64,000 bases of DNA, taken from Alphaproteobacteria bacterium (GTDB taxonomy: Bacteria; Pseudomonadota; Alphaproteobacteria; UBA8366). Positions 1 to 8,459 of the stretch are shown in pieces. Position 1 is the first letter of the stretch. Every line of letters starts with the position of its first letter. The stretch spans positions 114,909-178,908 of the forward strand of contig WHUA01000008.1 in the NCBI GenBank assembly GCA_009377445.1, given 5' to 3'. The position numbers were made by a program, and so were the translations under genes. The notes beneath the pieces were generated by a model. That model was given only the letters and a program-made list of their open reading frames with translations. It did not search any database and was not told the origin of the DNA.

Positions 1-1
1 C

Positions 2-250
2 GCCAGCCGGATCGAGCACCTGAGCCGGGAATTGAGCACGGAAATCGTGCTGAGCGACGACGTCGTCGCCGCGGCCCATACCGAGATCGGCACCAATCAT
101 CCGATTTTCGACGGGTTCCGCGAGGCGCCGGAACAGCACCTGCGCGGGCGCCTGACCGGCATGATCTGCTGGATCTACAGCGCGGAAGTGGCCGAGGAGG
201 ATCGCCGGCGGCGCGTCGAAGCGATCGATCTCGCGCCGGCTTCGGACTGA
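2..250 (+). CDS. C-terminal end of a probable class III adenylate/guanylate cyclase (partial)
   Basis: The reading frame enters from before the window and stops with TGA at 248-250, leaving 82 residues. The pattern SRIEHLSREL, then IVLSDDVVAAA, then a short stretch ending in HLRGRLTG resembles the end of class III nucleotide cyclase catalytic domains, where a late effector-name segment precedes a HxLRG motif. If so, the enzyme would make cAMP or cGMP from ATP or GTP. The catalytic metal and base residues lie upstream and cannot be checked. It could also be another regulatory protein with a cyclase-like tail. Confidence 0.45.
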   Translation, partial: ASRIEHLSRELSTEIVLSDDVVAAAHTEIGTNHPIFDGFREAPEQHLRGRLTGMICWIYSAEVAEEDRRRRVEAIDLAPASD

Positions 251-266
251 CGGGCATGCGTTCATG

Positions 267-282
267 GTTAAGAATTCTTAAC
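267..282. promoter_or_regulatory. Perfect 16-bp palindrome upstream of pyk
   Basis: GTTAAGAATTCTTAAC is a perfect palindrome lying 87 bp before the pyruvate kinase start. It contains TTAA-N6-TTAAC, one base shorter than the CtrA consensus TTAA-N7-TTAAC. It may be a dimeric operator or a degenerate CtrA site; the regulator is unknown. Confidence 0.4.
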
Positions 283-368
283 GAAATAGGCCTATTGTCG
301 CGGCGAATGGCATCGGCGAACACGCACTCGACCTGACCCGCCGGGAATCAAAAAAGGACACGCAGCGC

Positions 369-1787
369 ATGCGGCGCAAGCACTTGACCAAAATCGTCGC
401 CACCTTGGGGCCGGCAAGCTCCGACCCGAAGATAATCCGCAGGCTGTTCGAATCGGGCGTCGACGTGTTCCGGCTGAACTTCAGCCACGGCACGCAGGAC
501 GACAAGAAGGACCTCATCGCGACGATACGCGCGCTCGAGCAGGACGCCGGGCGCCCGATCGCCGTCATGATGGACCTGCAGGGACCGAAACTGCGCATCG
601 GTACCTTCGCCGGCGACAAGGTGACGTTGCGGGACGGCGCCGCCTTCCGGCTCGACATGGAAGACAAGCCCGGCGACGAAAAGCGGGTGCGCCTTCCGCA
701 CAAGGAGATATTCCAGGCGATCGGGCCGGATACCGACCTGCTCGTCGACGACGGCCGCATCCGGCTGCGCGTGAAGAAAAGCGGCGCCGACTTCGCCGAG
801 ACCGAGGTCGTGACCGGCGGCGTCATATCGAACCGCAAGGGCGTGAACGTGCCGGGCGTCGTCCTGCCGCTTTCATCGCTGACCGAGAAGGACCAGTCGG
901 ACCTGCAGTTCGGGCTCAACCAAGGCGTCGACTACGTCGCCCTTTCCTTCGTGCAGCAGCCGCAGGATCTCGCCGACGCGCGCCGCCTCATCGCCGGCCG
1001 CGCCGCGCTGCTCACCAAGCTGGAGAAACCGGCGGCGATCAACAGCCTGAATGAGATCGTCGAGATGTCGGACGTGGTCATGGTGGCGCGCGGCGACCTC
1101 GGCGTCGAACTGCCGCCGGAAGACGTGCCGGTGCTGCAGAAGCGCATCATCACCGCCTGCCGCGAATACGGAAAGCCGGTGATCGTCGCGACGCAGATGC
1201 TGGAATCGATGGTGCATTCGCCGACGCCGACACGCGCGGAAGCCTCCGACGTGGCGACCGCCGTCTACGACGGCGCGGATGCCGTCATGCTGTCGGCGGA
1301 AACCGCGGCGGGCGATTTCCCCGTCGAATCGGTACGGATGATGAACCGCATCGTCGAGCGCACCGAGCAGGACCCGCTGTTTCGCAAGATCACCGAAGCG
1401 TCGCGGCTCGACCCGGAGCCGACGGCGGCGGACGCGATCAGCGCCGCCGCCTGCCAGGTCGCCCAGACGCTGTCGGTCAAGGCGATCGTCACCTACACGA
1501 CGTCGGGTTCCACCACGCTTCGCGCGGCGCGCGAGCGGCCGGAAGTTCCGGTCATCTGCCTGACGCCGAACCGCGACACGGCGCGCCGGCTCGCCGTCGT
1601 CTGGGGCGTGCACAGCATCCACACCACCGACGCGCGCGATTTCCTCGACATGGTGGAAAAGGCCAGCCGCCATGTCATCCAGGACGGCTTTGCCGTGAAA
1701 GGCGACCGCATCGTCATCACCGCGGGCTTCCCCTTCGGCACGCCCGGCTCGACCAATATTTTGCGGATTGCGCGGGTGGAGGGGTGA
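369..1787 (+). CDS. pyk: Pyruvate kinase
   Basis: 472 residues, the usual length for bacterial pyruvate kinase, which transfers phosphate from phosphoenolpyruvate to ADP in the last step of glycolysis. Seen in order are KIVATLGPAS near the N-terminus, FRLNFSHG, DLQGPKLRIG opening the B-domain, the active-site lysine in LTKLEKPAAI, the metal-binding MVARGDLGVELP, VATQMLESM, and DGADAVMLSAETAAGDFP. The C-terminal regulatory domain ends in FPFGTPGSTNILRI. An AAGGA sequence lies about 10 bp before the ATG. The gene converges on the enolase-like operon, separated by two hairpins. The protein acts in the cytoplasm as a tetramer, by family knowledge. Confidence 0.97.
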   Translation: MRRKHLTKIVATLGPASSDPKIIRRLFESGVDVFRLNFSHGTQDDKKDLIATIRALEQDAGRPIAVMMDLQGPKLRIGTFAGDKVTLRDGAAFRLDMEDKPGDEKRVRLPHKEIFQAIGPDTDLLVDDGRIRLRVKKSGADFAETEVVTGGVISNRKGVNVPGVVLPLSSLTEKDQSDLQFGLNQGVDYVALSFVQQPQDLADARRLIAGRAALLTKLEKPAAINSLNEIVEMSDVVMVARGDLGVELPPEDVPVLQKRIITACREYGKPVIVATQMLESMVHSPTPTRAEASDVATAVYDGADAVMLSAETAAGDFPVESVRMMNRIVERTEQDPLFRKITEASRLDPEPTAADAISAAACQVAQTLSVKAIVTYTTSGSTTLRAARERPEVPVICLTPNRDTARRLAVVWGVHSIHTTDARDFLDMVEKASRHVIQDGFAVKGDRIVITAGFPFGTPGSTNILRIARVEG

Positions 1788-1798
1788 GACCGAGAGCA

Positions 1799-1882
1799 CT
1801 CATGCTTCGAAAGGCTCAGCATGAGGGAAATAATTTATAAAACAAATATTTAGACCTCATCCTGAGCCTGTCGAAGGATGAG
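1799..1882. repeat. Inverted pair of CTCAT/ATGAG hairpin repeats between convergent genes
   Basis: Positions 1799-1825 form CTCATGCT-loop-AGCATGAG and 1856-1882 form CTCATCCT-loop-AGGATGAG. The loops (TCGAAAGGCTC and GAGCCTGTCGA) show that the second unit is an inverted copy of the first with a few changes. The pair sits between the ends of pyk and the opposing operon and may stop transcription from both sides or protect mRNA 3' ends. No T-run follows, so a classical intrinsic terminator is not evident. Confidence 0.7.
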
Positions 1883-1891
1883 TACGCACCC

Positions 1892-2167
1892 CTACCCGTT
1901 ATACCCGACCGGAAACCAGATGCCGCGGATCAGCGGCAGGCCCATGTTCGGAAGCACGTAGTTGCCGTCGAGCGAGGCGATGTCGACGTCCTCGATCGAC
2001 TTCGTGATCGGCGGCAGCGGGGCGCCCTTGAACACCCGCTCGAGCATCAGCGCGATAGCGGTGTCGTAGTCTTCCGCCGTCACGCCGCAGCCATGCCTGA
2101 GGCGCACCGGCACGTTGTGGTCGTTCGGGTCGAATTCGAACTCGAACCAGTAGCGTCGGTAGTACAT
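1892..2167 (-). CDS. Small conserved-looking protein downstream of the enolase-like gene
   Basis: 91 residues, starting MYYRRYWFEFEFDPND and ending GIWFPVGYNG. I do not recognise the family. It is acidic and aromatic-rich, with no membrane segment or signal peptide, so it is likely cytoplasmic. It begins 18 bp after the enolase-like gene on the same strand, in the same operon as a kinase. A role as accessory subunit or substrate-specific partner of the enolase-like enzyme is an inference from position only. Confidence 0.7.
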   Translation of the reverse strand: MYYRRYWFEFEFDPNDHNVPVRLRHGCGVTAEDYDTAIALMLERVFKGAPLPPITKSIEDVDIASLDGNYVLPNMGLPLIRGIWFPVGYNG

Positions 2168-2185
2168 GGCGCCGGTCTCCTTCGT

Positions 2186-3472
2186 TCAACTGTTCCAGGG
2201 AAAGACGCTGCGCGGCGGCAGCGCGGCGCGCTCGCCCAGCGCCTCGGCGATACGGAGGCCTTCGTTCCACTTCGCCATCCGCTCCGACCGCGCGAAGGAT
2301 CCGACCTTGAGCTGATAGGCGCCCCAGCCGACCGCGAGATGGACGATCGTCACGTCCTCCGTCTCGCCCGAGCGGGCGGAGACCACCGCCCCCCATCCGG
2401 CTTCGCGCGAGGCCTCGAATGCGTCGCGGGTCTCGCTCAGCGTCCCCGCCTGGTTCGGCTTCACCAGCACCGCGTTGCAGGCGCCGGCCGCGGCGGCGCG
2501 CCGCACCCTGGCCGCGTTCGTCACCAGATAGTCGTCGCCGATGATCTGTATCCGCTTGCCCGCCGCCTCGGTGAATGCGGCGAGGCCCTTTTCGTCGTCC
2601 TCCCCCAGCGGGTCCTCGATGGAAACGATGGGGTAGCGGTCGAGCCAGCCGAGCAGCATATCGGCGAGCTCGGCGCTCTCGAGCTCGCGCCGCTCGAGGC
2701 CGAGCCGGTAGCGCCCGCTTCGGCCGAGCTCGGATGCCGCCACGTCGAGCGAGATGGCGACTTCTTCGCCGGGCCGGAAGCCGGCCCGCTCGATCGCCCG
2801 CAACAGCATGTCGAGCGCCTGCTCGTTGCTGTCGAAGGCCGGCCAGAATCCGCCTTCGTCCGCCACCCCCTGCAGCAGCCCCGCCTCGGCCATCAACAGG
2901 CCCGCCGAGCGATAGACTTCCGCCGTCCAGTCGAGCGCCTGGGCGAAGTCGCCGGCGCCGACCGCCATCACCATGAAGTCCTGAATGTCGACGCGTCGCG
3001 CCGCATGCGCGCCGCCACCGAAGATCTGTATCTCGGGCAGCGGCAAGGTCTGCGCCGACAGGCCGCCGAGATGCTGCCAGAGCGGCCGCCCGGCCGCCGC
3101 CGCCGCCGCATGCGCCACCGCCATCGACGTGGCGATCGTCGCATTGCCGCCCAGCCGCCGCTTGTTCGCGGTGCCGTCCAGCTCGATCAGGCAACGGTCG
3201 ACCCGTCCCTGATCCTCCGCTTCCACCCCCGCAAGCGCATCCGCCACCGCGCCGTTCACGGCCGCGATCGCGTGACGTACGTCGTATCCGCCGAAGGCGC
3301 TGCCGCCGTCGCGCCGGTCGAGGGCCTCGCCCGATCCGGTGGACGCACCCGCCGGCGCGATGGCGCGTCCCCGTGCGCCGCCGGCGAGGGTCACTTCGGT
3401 TTCGACCGTGGGCCGGCCGCGCGAGTCCCAGACCCGCCTGCCCCGAACGTCGATGATAGCCGTGTCGCTCAC
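2186..3472 (-). CDS. Divergent enolase-family protein with altered active-site residues
   Basis: 428 residues, normal enolase length, starting at a GTG whose bases overlap the upstream stop (GTGA). Most canonical enolase features are present: PAGASTG (40-46), LDGT, GGxH with His156, DEGG with Glu206, Asp243 in SLDVAAS, Glu286 in IEDPLGEDD, GDD around 313-314, Lys338 in LVKPNQAGT, Arg367-Ser368 and Lys389. Two positions differ. The usual Glu of the IQEFM segment is Asp165, and the His of the SHRSGETED motif is Ala366. The usual NIINGG segment also reads EIQIFGGG. True enolase converts 2-phosphoglycerate to phosphoenolpyruvate. This copy may be a slow enolase or act on another phosphorylated hydroxyacid. 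The same operon holds a kinase upstream and a small unknown protein downstream. Confidence 0.88.
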   Translation of the reverse strand: MSDTAIIDVRGRRVWDSRGRPTVETEVTLAGGARGRAIAPAGASTGSGEALDRRDGGSAFGGYDVRHAIAAVNGAVADALAGVEAEDQGRVDRCLIELDGTANKRRLGGNATIATSMAVAHAAAAAAGRPLWQHLGGLSAQTLPLPEIQIFGGGAHAARRVDIQDFMVMAVGAGDFAQALDWTAEVYRSAGLLMAEAGLLQGVADEGGFWPAFDSNEQALDMLLRAIERAGFRPGEEVAISLDVAASELGRSGRYRLGLERRELESAELADMLLGWLDRYPIVSIEDPLGEDDEKGLAAFTEAAGKRIQIIGDDYLVTNAARVRRAAAAGACNAVLVKPNQAGTLSETRDAFEASREAGWGAVVSARSGETEDVTIVHLAVGWGAYQLKVGSFARSERMAKWNEGLRIAEALGERAALPPRSVFPWNS

Positions 3473-4509
3473 GCCGATGCTCCCGTCCTGCGGGCCAGCC
3501 CGGCGGCCCATTTCCGCTTCACCCCGTCGAGGCGGGACACCGGCGCCGCCAGCAGGTCGCGGGCGGCGCGCCGGACGCAATCCCGGCTTGCCTCGTCCTC
3601 CAGGTACTCGACCGGCGACTTGCCGTCCACCCGCGCCAGCAGCAGCCCCGGCAGAAGCCGCGCGACCCGGGCTTCGATCTCGCGTTTCGGCTCCCAATCG
3701 ACACCGGAAAGATAGGCCGCCGCCAGGGCATCGAAACAGGCGAGGTATGCCCCGGCTGCCGCCGGGCGGTACAGGCATTTGAGCAGCAGATGGTTGAGGC
3801 AGAAGGCCAGGTCGAAAGCGGGATCGCCATACCAGGCGCATTCCGCGTCCAGGAAGACGGGACCGCGCGGACCGGTGAGGATGTTCTTCGGGCTGACGTC
3901 GCCATGCACGAGCGCCCGGCGCGTTCCGGCCGTCACCGCAACCAGCCCATTCAAGGCGCCGGCGCGGTCGGGATGCATCCTGGCGGTGGCCTCCAGATAG
4001 GGCTCAAGACGGATCGCGTGAAAGATGGCGTCGCTGGCGAAGCGGGACGCCACCGCCGCATCGTCCGCCGTCGCGGCATGGACGGCGGCGAGCCGGCGCC
4101 CGACCTCGGCAGCGAAGCCGGCGTCGGCGCGTCCGGCCATCAGCTCGCCCTTCCACTGGGGAAAGTCGCGCGGATCGAGGAATTCCATCGCGAAAAGGCC
4201 GTCTTCGGCGTTGTGGGCGAGGATGCGCGGGACCGCCGCCGCTACGACCCGGCCCGCCTGCTCGAGCCAGCCCACCTCATAGGCGCTCCGCGCCACCGGC
4301 ACGCGCCAGTCCGCCGCGACCTTCAGGCGGGCGAGCGCCCGCTTGATGCAGACCGGACCCGTCGCGAGGTCCACCCGCCAGATATCCGACGATACGCCGC
4401 CCGCCAGCGGCGTCATCATCGGCGCGGCGCCGGCCTCGGCAAGCCCGAGGCGGTGGATCGCATCCAAGAGATCCTGCGGCGCAATTTTCATCGGAGCGGG
4501 CATCGGCAT
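3469..4509 (-). CDS. Aminoglycoside/choline-kinase-fold phosphotransferase
   Basis: 346 residues. The APH catalytic motif HGDVSPKNIL lies at about 203-212 and is followed by DAECAWYGDPAFDLA, which supplies the metal-binding acid residues. The N-lobe has PLAGGVSSDIWRVD (glycine-rich loop) and a lysine in CIKRAL. Such enzymes phosphorylate hydroxyls on small metabolites with ATP. The substrate cannot be read from sequence. It is the first gene of the operon and its TGA overlaps the GTG start of the enolase-like gene, so the two are translationally coupled. This suggests the kinase product may be the enolase-like enzyme's substrate (inference). A second possible start is Met7 at 4491. Confidence 0.85.
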   Translation of the reverse strand: MPMPAPMKIAPQDLLDAIHRLGLAEAGAAPMMTPLAGGVSSDIWRVDLATGPVCIKRALARLKVAADWRVPVARSAYEVGWLEQAGRVVAAAVPRILAHNAEDGLFAMEFLDPRDFPQWKGELMAGRADAGFAAEVGRRLAAVHAATADDAAVASRFASDAIFHAIRLEPYLEATARMHPDRAGALNGLVAVTAGTRRALVHGDVSPKNILTGPRGPVFLDAECAWYGDPAFDLAFCLNHLLLKCLYRPAAAGAYLACFDALAAAYLSGVDWEPKREIEARVARLLPGLLLARVDGKSPVEYLEDEASRDCVRRAARDLLAAPVSRLDGVKRKWAAGLARRTGASA

Positions 4510-4575
4510 GCGTTGGGAACGGGCCGGAGAAGATACCGCCTTATGACGGCGGCCGCCACGGCATGCGCGGCCGCC

Positions 4576-5130
4576 TCAGATCGGCCTGTTGCGCAACGAG
4601 ACTTCGAGCGCCTTCACGCGGATATGGGCGTCCTGAAGATACGGGTTCACCTTGAGCGCGCGCCGCCATGCGTTCAGCGCCCGCCGGTCGTCGCCGAGCG
4701 CCTCGTGGTTCATCCCGAGCCCGGCCAAGGCGCCGAAGTGGCGCGGCTCCAGGGCCAACACATGATCGATGTCGCGGATCGAATCGCGGTACCTGCCCAT
4801 CACGTAATACAGGGTGGCGCGCTTGTTCCAGCCTTCCGCAAACTTCGGCTCGCGATCGATGACCGCGCCGAACCGCGCGAGCGCGGTGTCGAAATCGAGT
4901 TGCTCCAGCGCCTTCCGGCCTTCCGTCATCAGCCGGTCGGTCTCGGGATCTTCCGCGTGGTTCCAGATAAGCCAGATGAGGCTCGTCACGCGATTCGCCT
5001 CGTCGGGATCGGCTGTGGCGTGCAAGGCGCCGAATAGACGATCGAGCGACGACGCCGTTTTCGATTCGGCAAATGCCGGCGCCGCCGCCAACGCCAGGAA
5101 AAGAGCGAGAAAAATCGCTTTCCGTATCAT
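4576..5130 (-). CDS. Exported tetratricopeptide-repeat protein
   Basis: 184 residues when started at ATG 5130, chosen because it begins a clear signal peptide (MIRKAIFLALFLALAAAPAFA). A start 75 bp upstream would bury that signal. The mature part has TPR-like helices: ALEQLDFDTALARFGAVIDREP, then a WNKRATLYYVMGRYRDSI unit, then GMNHEALGDDRRALNAW. TPR domains bind peptides or scaffold complexes. The likely location is the periplasm. It ends 66 bp before the kinase gene on the same strand and may share its transcript. No specific role can be assigned. Confidence 0.82.
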   Translation of the reverse strand: MIRKAIFLALFLALAAAPAFAESKTASSLDRLFGALHATADPDEANRVTSLIWLIWNHAEDPETDRLMTEGRKALEQLDFDTALARFGAVIDREPKFAEGWNKRATLYYVMGRYRDSIRDIDHVLALEPRHFGALAGLGMNHEALGDDRRALNAWRRALKVNPYLQDAHIRVKALEVSLRNRPI

Positions 5131-5245
5131 ATTCCAAGTATGATGAAATCGGCACGGCTCGCGCAACAGCGAATCCGGATTGCTCTCACCCTTGACGCGC
5201 GGCATCTTGCCAGCATTCCACCGACCGCTGCCGGAACCGACCTGG

Positions 5246-6166
5246 ATGGACGTCGCACACTATTTCTCATCCGATCGCCAGACGGCGCGGGCGCATTTCC
5301 TGGCCGCCTGCCGGGCCGCCGATCTGGACGTCACCACCTATTACGCACCGAAGGAGATCGACCGGGCGGCCGAGCCGATCGTCGAGGTAACCCGCCTCGG
5401 CCGCCCCTACGCGCCTACCGTGGTCGGCCTGACCTGCGGCGCATGGGAGGACGAAGGGCTGTGCGCGTCGGGCATCTTCACGGCGTTGCTGCGCCACGAC
5501 TTTGCCCGCCACCTGCCGCGCGACGTGACGCTCGTCCTGATCCACGCCATCGCCCCGGCCGGGCTGTCCGGACTCGGCACCGGGGGCGCACCGCCCGGCC
5601 CTTCCCAGCCCGGTCGGAAATGGAGCCACGAAGCCCTGGCCGCGGCGGAATCGCGCTTCGTCGACTATGTGCAGCAAACGGCGGCCGGAACCAGCCGCAG
5701 CGCTCCGGAGACGATTCCATGGCAGGCGCGCCTGCTGTGCGAGATCGCCGACCGTTTCTTCGAGCGCGCGAAACGGACGGTGCTGATCGACCTGCGGACG
5801 GGGCCGGGGCCATATGGCGAGGCCGACCTGCTGCCCTGCCAGATCGTTCACGGCGATCCGCTGGTCGACGTCGACCCTCTGTTCGGCATCAAGGACGACC
5901 CGAACGAGCCGCCGGCATGGGGCACGCCGGGCAATCTGGCGCACGGCCTGATCGCGGCGCTGGGGCGGTCGCAGATCAGCGGCGCGGTGCTCGAGTTCGG
6001 CACCTATTCCATGCGTTCGATCCTGTCGGCGCGCCAGGGCACGATCTTCTATCCGCGCGACGACCAATGGCGCGAGAAGGTGTGGGAGCTCACCATGACG
6101 ACCTTCCACCAGCTCCTCGCCGCCTTGAAGCAGAGTCAGCCCATCACGCCTTTGCCCGCGTCCTGA
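5246..6166 (+). CDS. DUF2817 / M14-like peptidase-fold protein
   Basis: About 306 residues from the ATG at 5246 (MDVAHYFSSDRQTARAHF). An in-frame TTG at 5180 would add 22 unconvincing residues. The opening FSSDxxxARxxFLxAxxxA, the segment VVGLTCGAWEDEGLCASGI, the LIHAIAPAGLSG stretch and the late LEFGTYS match DUF2817 proteins, which are related to zinc carboxypeptidases. The metal ligands usual in M14 enzymes are not obvious: the expected HGxE segment reads CGAWEDEG. Peptidase activity is therefore uncertain. There is no signal peptide. It is divergent from the TPR gene and convergent with the hydrolase-OsmC gene. Confidence 0.75.
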   Translation: MDVAHYFSSDRQTARAHFLAACRAADLDVTTYYAPKEIDRAAEPIVEVTRLGRPYAPTVVGLTCGAWEDEGLCASGIFTALLRHDFARHLPRDVTLVLIHAIAPAGLSGLGTGGAPPGPSQPGRKWSHEALAAAESRFVDYVQQTAAGTSRSAPETIPWQARLLCEIADRFFERAKRTVLIDLRTGPGPYGEADLLPCQIVHGDPLVDVDPLFGIKDDPNEPPAWGTPGNLAHGLIAALGRSQISGAVLEFGTYSMRSILSARQGTIFYPRDDQWREKVWELTMTTFHQLLAALKQSQPITPLPAS

Positions 6167-7370
6167 TCTTGATCTCCGAATGGAGCGTCCGGTGAACCGG
6201 GCACTTCTCGGCGATTTCCAGCAAGCGCGCCCGCTGTGCGTCGTCCAGATCGCCGGTCAGCTCGATCTCGCGGTCGATTACGTCGATCTTGCCTTCCCGC
6301 GTCTCGCAATCCGCGCAGTCCTCGGCGTGCACCTTGTCGTGCGTCAACGCGACCGACACGCGCTCCAGCGGCAATTCCTTGCGATCGGCATACATCCGGA
6401 TCGTCATCGAGGTGCATGCGCCGAGCCCAGCGAGCAACAAGTCGTATGGGCCCGGCCCGGTATCGGTGCCGCCGACGGACGCCGGCTCGTCGGCGAGCAG
6501 CCGGTGCCGTCCCGCGACGATCTCCTGCTGGAATGAGCCGTTGCCCGTCTCGCGCACCACGACGCGACCCGGCGCGCTTTCCTTGGATTTCGCATCGGCA
6601 GCGGCGAGGCCGGGGACATAGCGCGTCGCCCAGGCCGACAGCACGGCGGCGACGTAGCGGGCATCTTCGCGCCGGGTCAGCAAATGATCGGCGCCGTCGA
6701 GCGAGACGAAGCTCTTCGGATGGCGCGCCGCCTGGAAGATCTCCCCCGCGTTCTCGATGCCGACGATGCCGTCGCGCGGCGCGTGGAATATCAGCAGCGC
6801 CCGCTTCAGCGTCTTGATGGAATCGGCGAGGCGGTGGCCGTCGATGTCGTCGAGAAACTGCTTCTGGATACGAAAGCTGCGGCCGGCGAGGACGACTTCG
6901 GCTTCGCCCTTTGCCTCGATCTCGGGCCGGGCGTCGGACAGCAGATGCTCCACGTGCCGGGGGCTGGCCGGCGCGGCGATCGTGGCGACCGCCTTGACCT
7001 CGGCGATCCTGCCGGCTGCCGCCAGCACGGCAGCGCCGCCGAGGCTGTGACCGATCAAGATCGAGGGCGCCTCATAGGCGTCGCGGAGATAGGTCGCCGC
7101 CCGGAGAAGGTCCTCGACGTTCGATGAAAAGTTCGTGTTGGCGAATTCCCCCTCGCTGGCGCCGAGGCCGGTGAAGTCGAAGCGCAGCACCGCGATGCCC
7201 GCATCGGCGAGGCCGCCTGCGATGTGGGCGGCGGCGAAGATATCCTTCGAGCAGGTGAAGCAATGCGCGAACAGCGCAAAGGCGCGCGGCGCGCCGTCCG
7301 GCAGCTCCAGCAACGCTGCCAGATTGCCGCCTTGCGACCCGGCAAACTCCACCTTTTGCGAACGCGGCAT
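6144..7370 (-). CDS. Bifunctional alpha/beta-hydrolase-OsmC fusion protein
   Basis: 408 residues. Residues 1-250 form an alpha/beta hydrolase with nucleophile serine in GHSLGG, an acid in HAPRDGIV and a histidine in GADHLL. Residues 270-408 form an OsmC domain with the two redox cysteines in GACTSMTIRMYA and CPVHRTL. OsmC domains reduce organic hydroperoxides by a thiol mechanism. The hydrolase half may release substrates or be structural. This fusion is a known domain architecture. An AGGAG sequence lies just before the ATG, and the gene follows the 3-hydroxyisobutyrate-dehydrogenase-like gene by 12 bp, so they form an operon. The 3' end overlaps the convergent DUF2817 gene by 23 bp. Confidence 0.92.
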   Translation of the reverse strand: MPRSQKVEFAGSQGGNLAALLELPDGAPRAFALFAHCFTCSKDIFAAAHIAGGLADAGIAVLRFDFTGLGASEGEFANTNFSSNVEDLLRAATYLRDAYEAPSILIGHSLGGAAVLAAAGRIAEVKAVATIAAPASPRHVEHLLSDARPEIEAKGEAEVVLAGRSFRIQKQFLDDIDGHRLADSIKTLKRALLIFHAPRDGIVGIENAGEIFQAARHPKSFVSLDGADHLLTRREDARYVAAVLSAWATRYVPGLAAADAKSKESAPGRVVVRETGNGSFQQEIVAGRHRLLADEPASVGGTDTGPGPYDLLLAGLGACTSMTIRMYADRKELPLERVSVALTHDKVHAEDCADCETREGKIDVIDREIELTGDLDDAQRARLLEIAEKCPVHRTLHSEIKIRTRAKA

Positions 7371-7382
7371 GACATGCTCCTC

Positions 7383-8270
7383 TCATTTTTCCGTGAAATC
7401 GAGATCGCACCATTCCTCCCACAGCTTGGCGAGGGAAGCGTAGTCCAGATCGCCCATGCCTTTCTGCTGGGCGATCTCGTAAGGCGTATGCGCGGCCAGC
7501 ATCGCGAACAGGGGAACGCCATAGTCCTGCGCCGTCTGCAGCGCCAAAGTCGAATCCTTGCGCGCGTTCATGACGGACATGCCGCCGTCGTAATTGCCGT
7601 CCAGCATGCGCTCGCGGAAGCGATGCTCCAGCGGCCGGCGGATGCCGTCGGGCCGGCCGAGCACTTCGACCAAGGTCTTCATGGGAATGCCCAGCTTCTT
7701 CGCCATGGCGCCGGCCTCGATCAGCACGACCATGAGCGCGTGCATCACGCCGTTGTTGACGATCTTGGCGCCGCTGCCGGCGCCGACCGGGCCGAGGTGA
7801 TGGATCGTCTCCGCCAGCATGTCGAGCACCGGCTTCGCCTTCGCGAAGGCCGCATCGTCGCCGCCGACGAGGAAGGTGACCTTGCCGGCCGCCATCGACT
7901 GCACGCCGCCGCCGATCGCCGCATCGACGAAGGCGACGCCGGCCGCCTTGCACGCCTCGCCCAGCTCGCGGGCGACCTTCGGGGTGATGGTGCTGGTCTC
8001 GATGACCATCGCGGGCCGCTTGCCGCCGGCAAGAAGCTCTGCGACCACCGCCTTCGATATCTCCGGCTTCGGCAAGGAAAGGAGGACCGTATCCGCCTTC
8101 GCACCGACCTCGCCGGCCGACGCCGCCCAGACGAGGTCGAGCTTGCCGACCGCCGCGCGGCGCTCCGGATTGGCGTCGTACCCCATCAGCGGAAGCCGGC
8201 CCGACAAGGCGCTGGCCAGCGCCGACCCCGCGTTGCCCAGTCCGATCATGCCGAGCGTGCCGTTCATCAT
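7383..8270 (-). CDS. NAD(P)-dependent beta-hydroxyacid dehydrogenase (3-hydroxyisobutyrate dehydrogenase family)
   Basis: 295 residues starting at ATG 8270 behind a strong GGAGGA. The Rossmann motif GMIGLGNAGSALASAL opens the protein. The family's substrate-binding segment appears as DAAIGGGVQSMAAGKVTFLVGG and the catalytic lysine as GSGAKIVNNGVM. Members oxidise 3-hydroxyacids such as 3-hydroxyisobutyrate or tartronate semialdehyde. The exact substrate is not evident. Nearby glycolate oxidase and HpcH/HpaI aldolase genes would make tartronate or glycolate metabolism plausible, but this is inference. First gene of a two-gene operon, divergent from the ketopantoate-reductase-like gene. Confidence 0.9.
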   Translation of the reverse strand: MMNGTLGMIGLGNAGSALASALSGRLPLMGYDANPERRAAVGKLDLVWAASAGEVGAKADTVLLSLPKPEISKAVVAELLAGGKRPAMVIETSTITPKVARELGEACKAAGVAFVDAAIGGGVQSMAAGKVTFLVGGDDAAFAKAKPVLDMLAETIHHLGPVGAGSGAKIVNNGVMHALMVVLIEAGAMAKKLGIPMKTLVEVLGRPDGIRRPLEHRFRERMLDGNYDGGMSVMNARKDSTLALQTAQDYGVPLFAMLAAHTPYEIAQQKGMGDLDYASLAKLWEEWCDLDFTEK

Positions 8271-8459
8271 GTGTTCCTCCCTGTCGCGTTGCCGGTCCCG
8301 GAAGTCTAAAACAAAGCGCCGTCGCCTGCCCCTCCGATTCCAGTTATTGACCGGCCGATCTGAAACCGGGCAGACTCCCAGCCACACGAGAAAATAAGAC
8401 TGGATCCGCCCCGCCGGCATCGCACCGGCGGGGGCCGCGATCCGCAAGGGAGGAATGCA

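Noticed and set aside
873..3715. Long open frames on the opposite strand of pyk and of the enolase-like gene
   Set aside because: They have no recognisable motif, are rich in Arg/Gly/Pro from GC-rich reverse-strand reading, and overlap genes with clear catalytic motifs.
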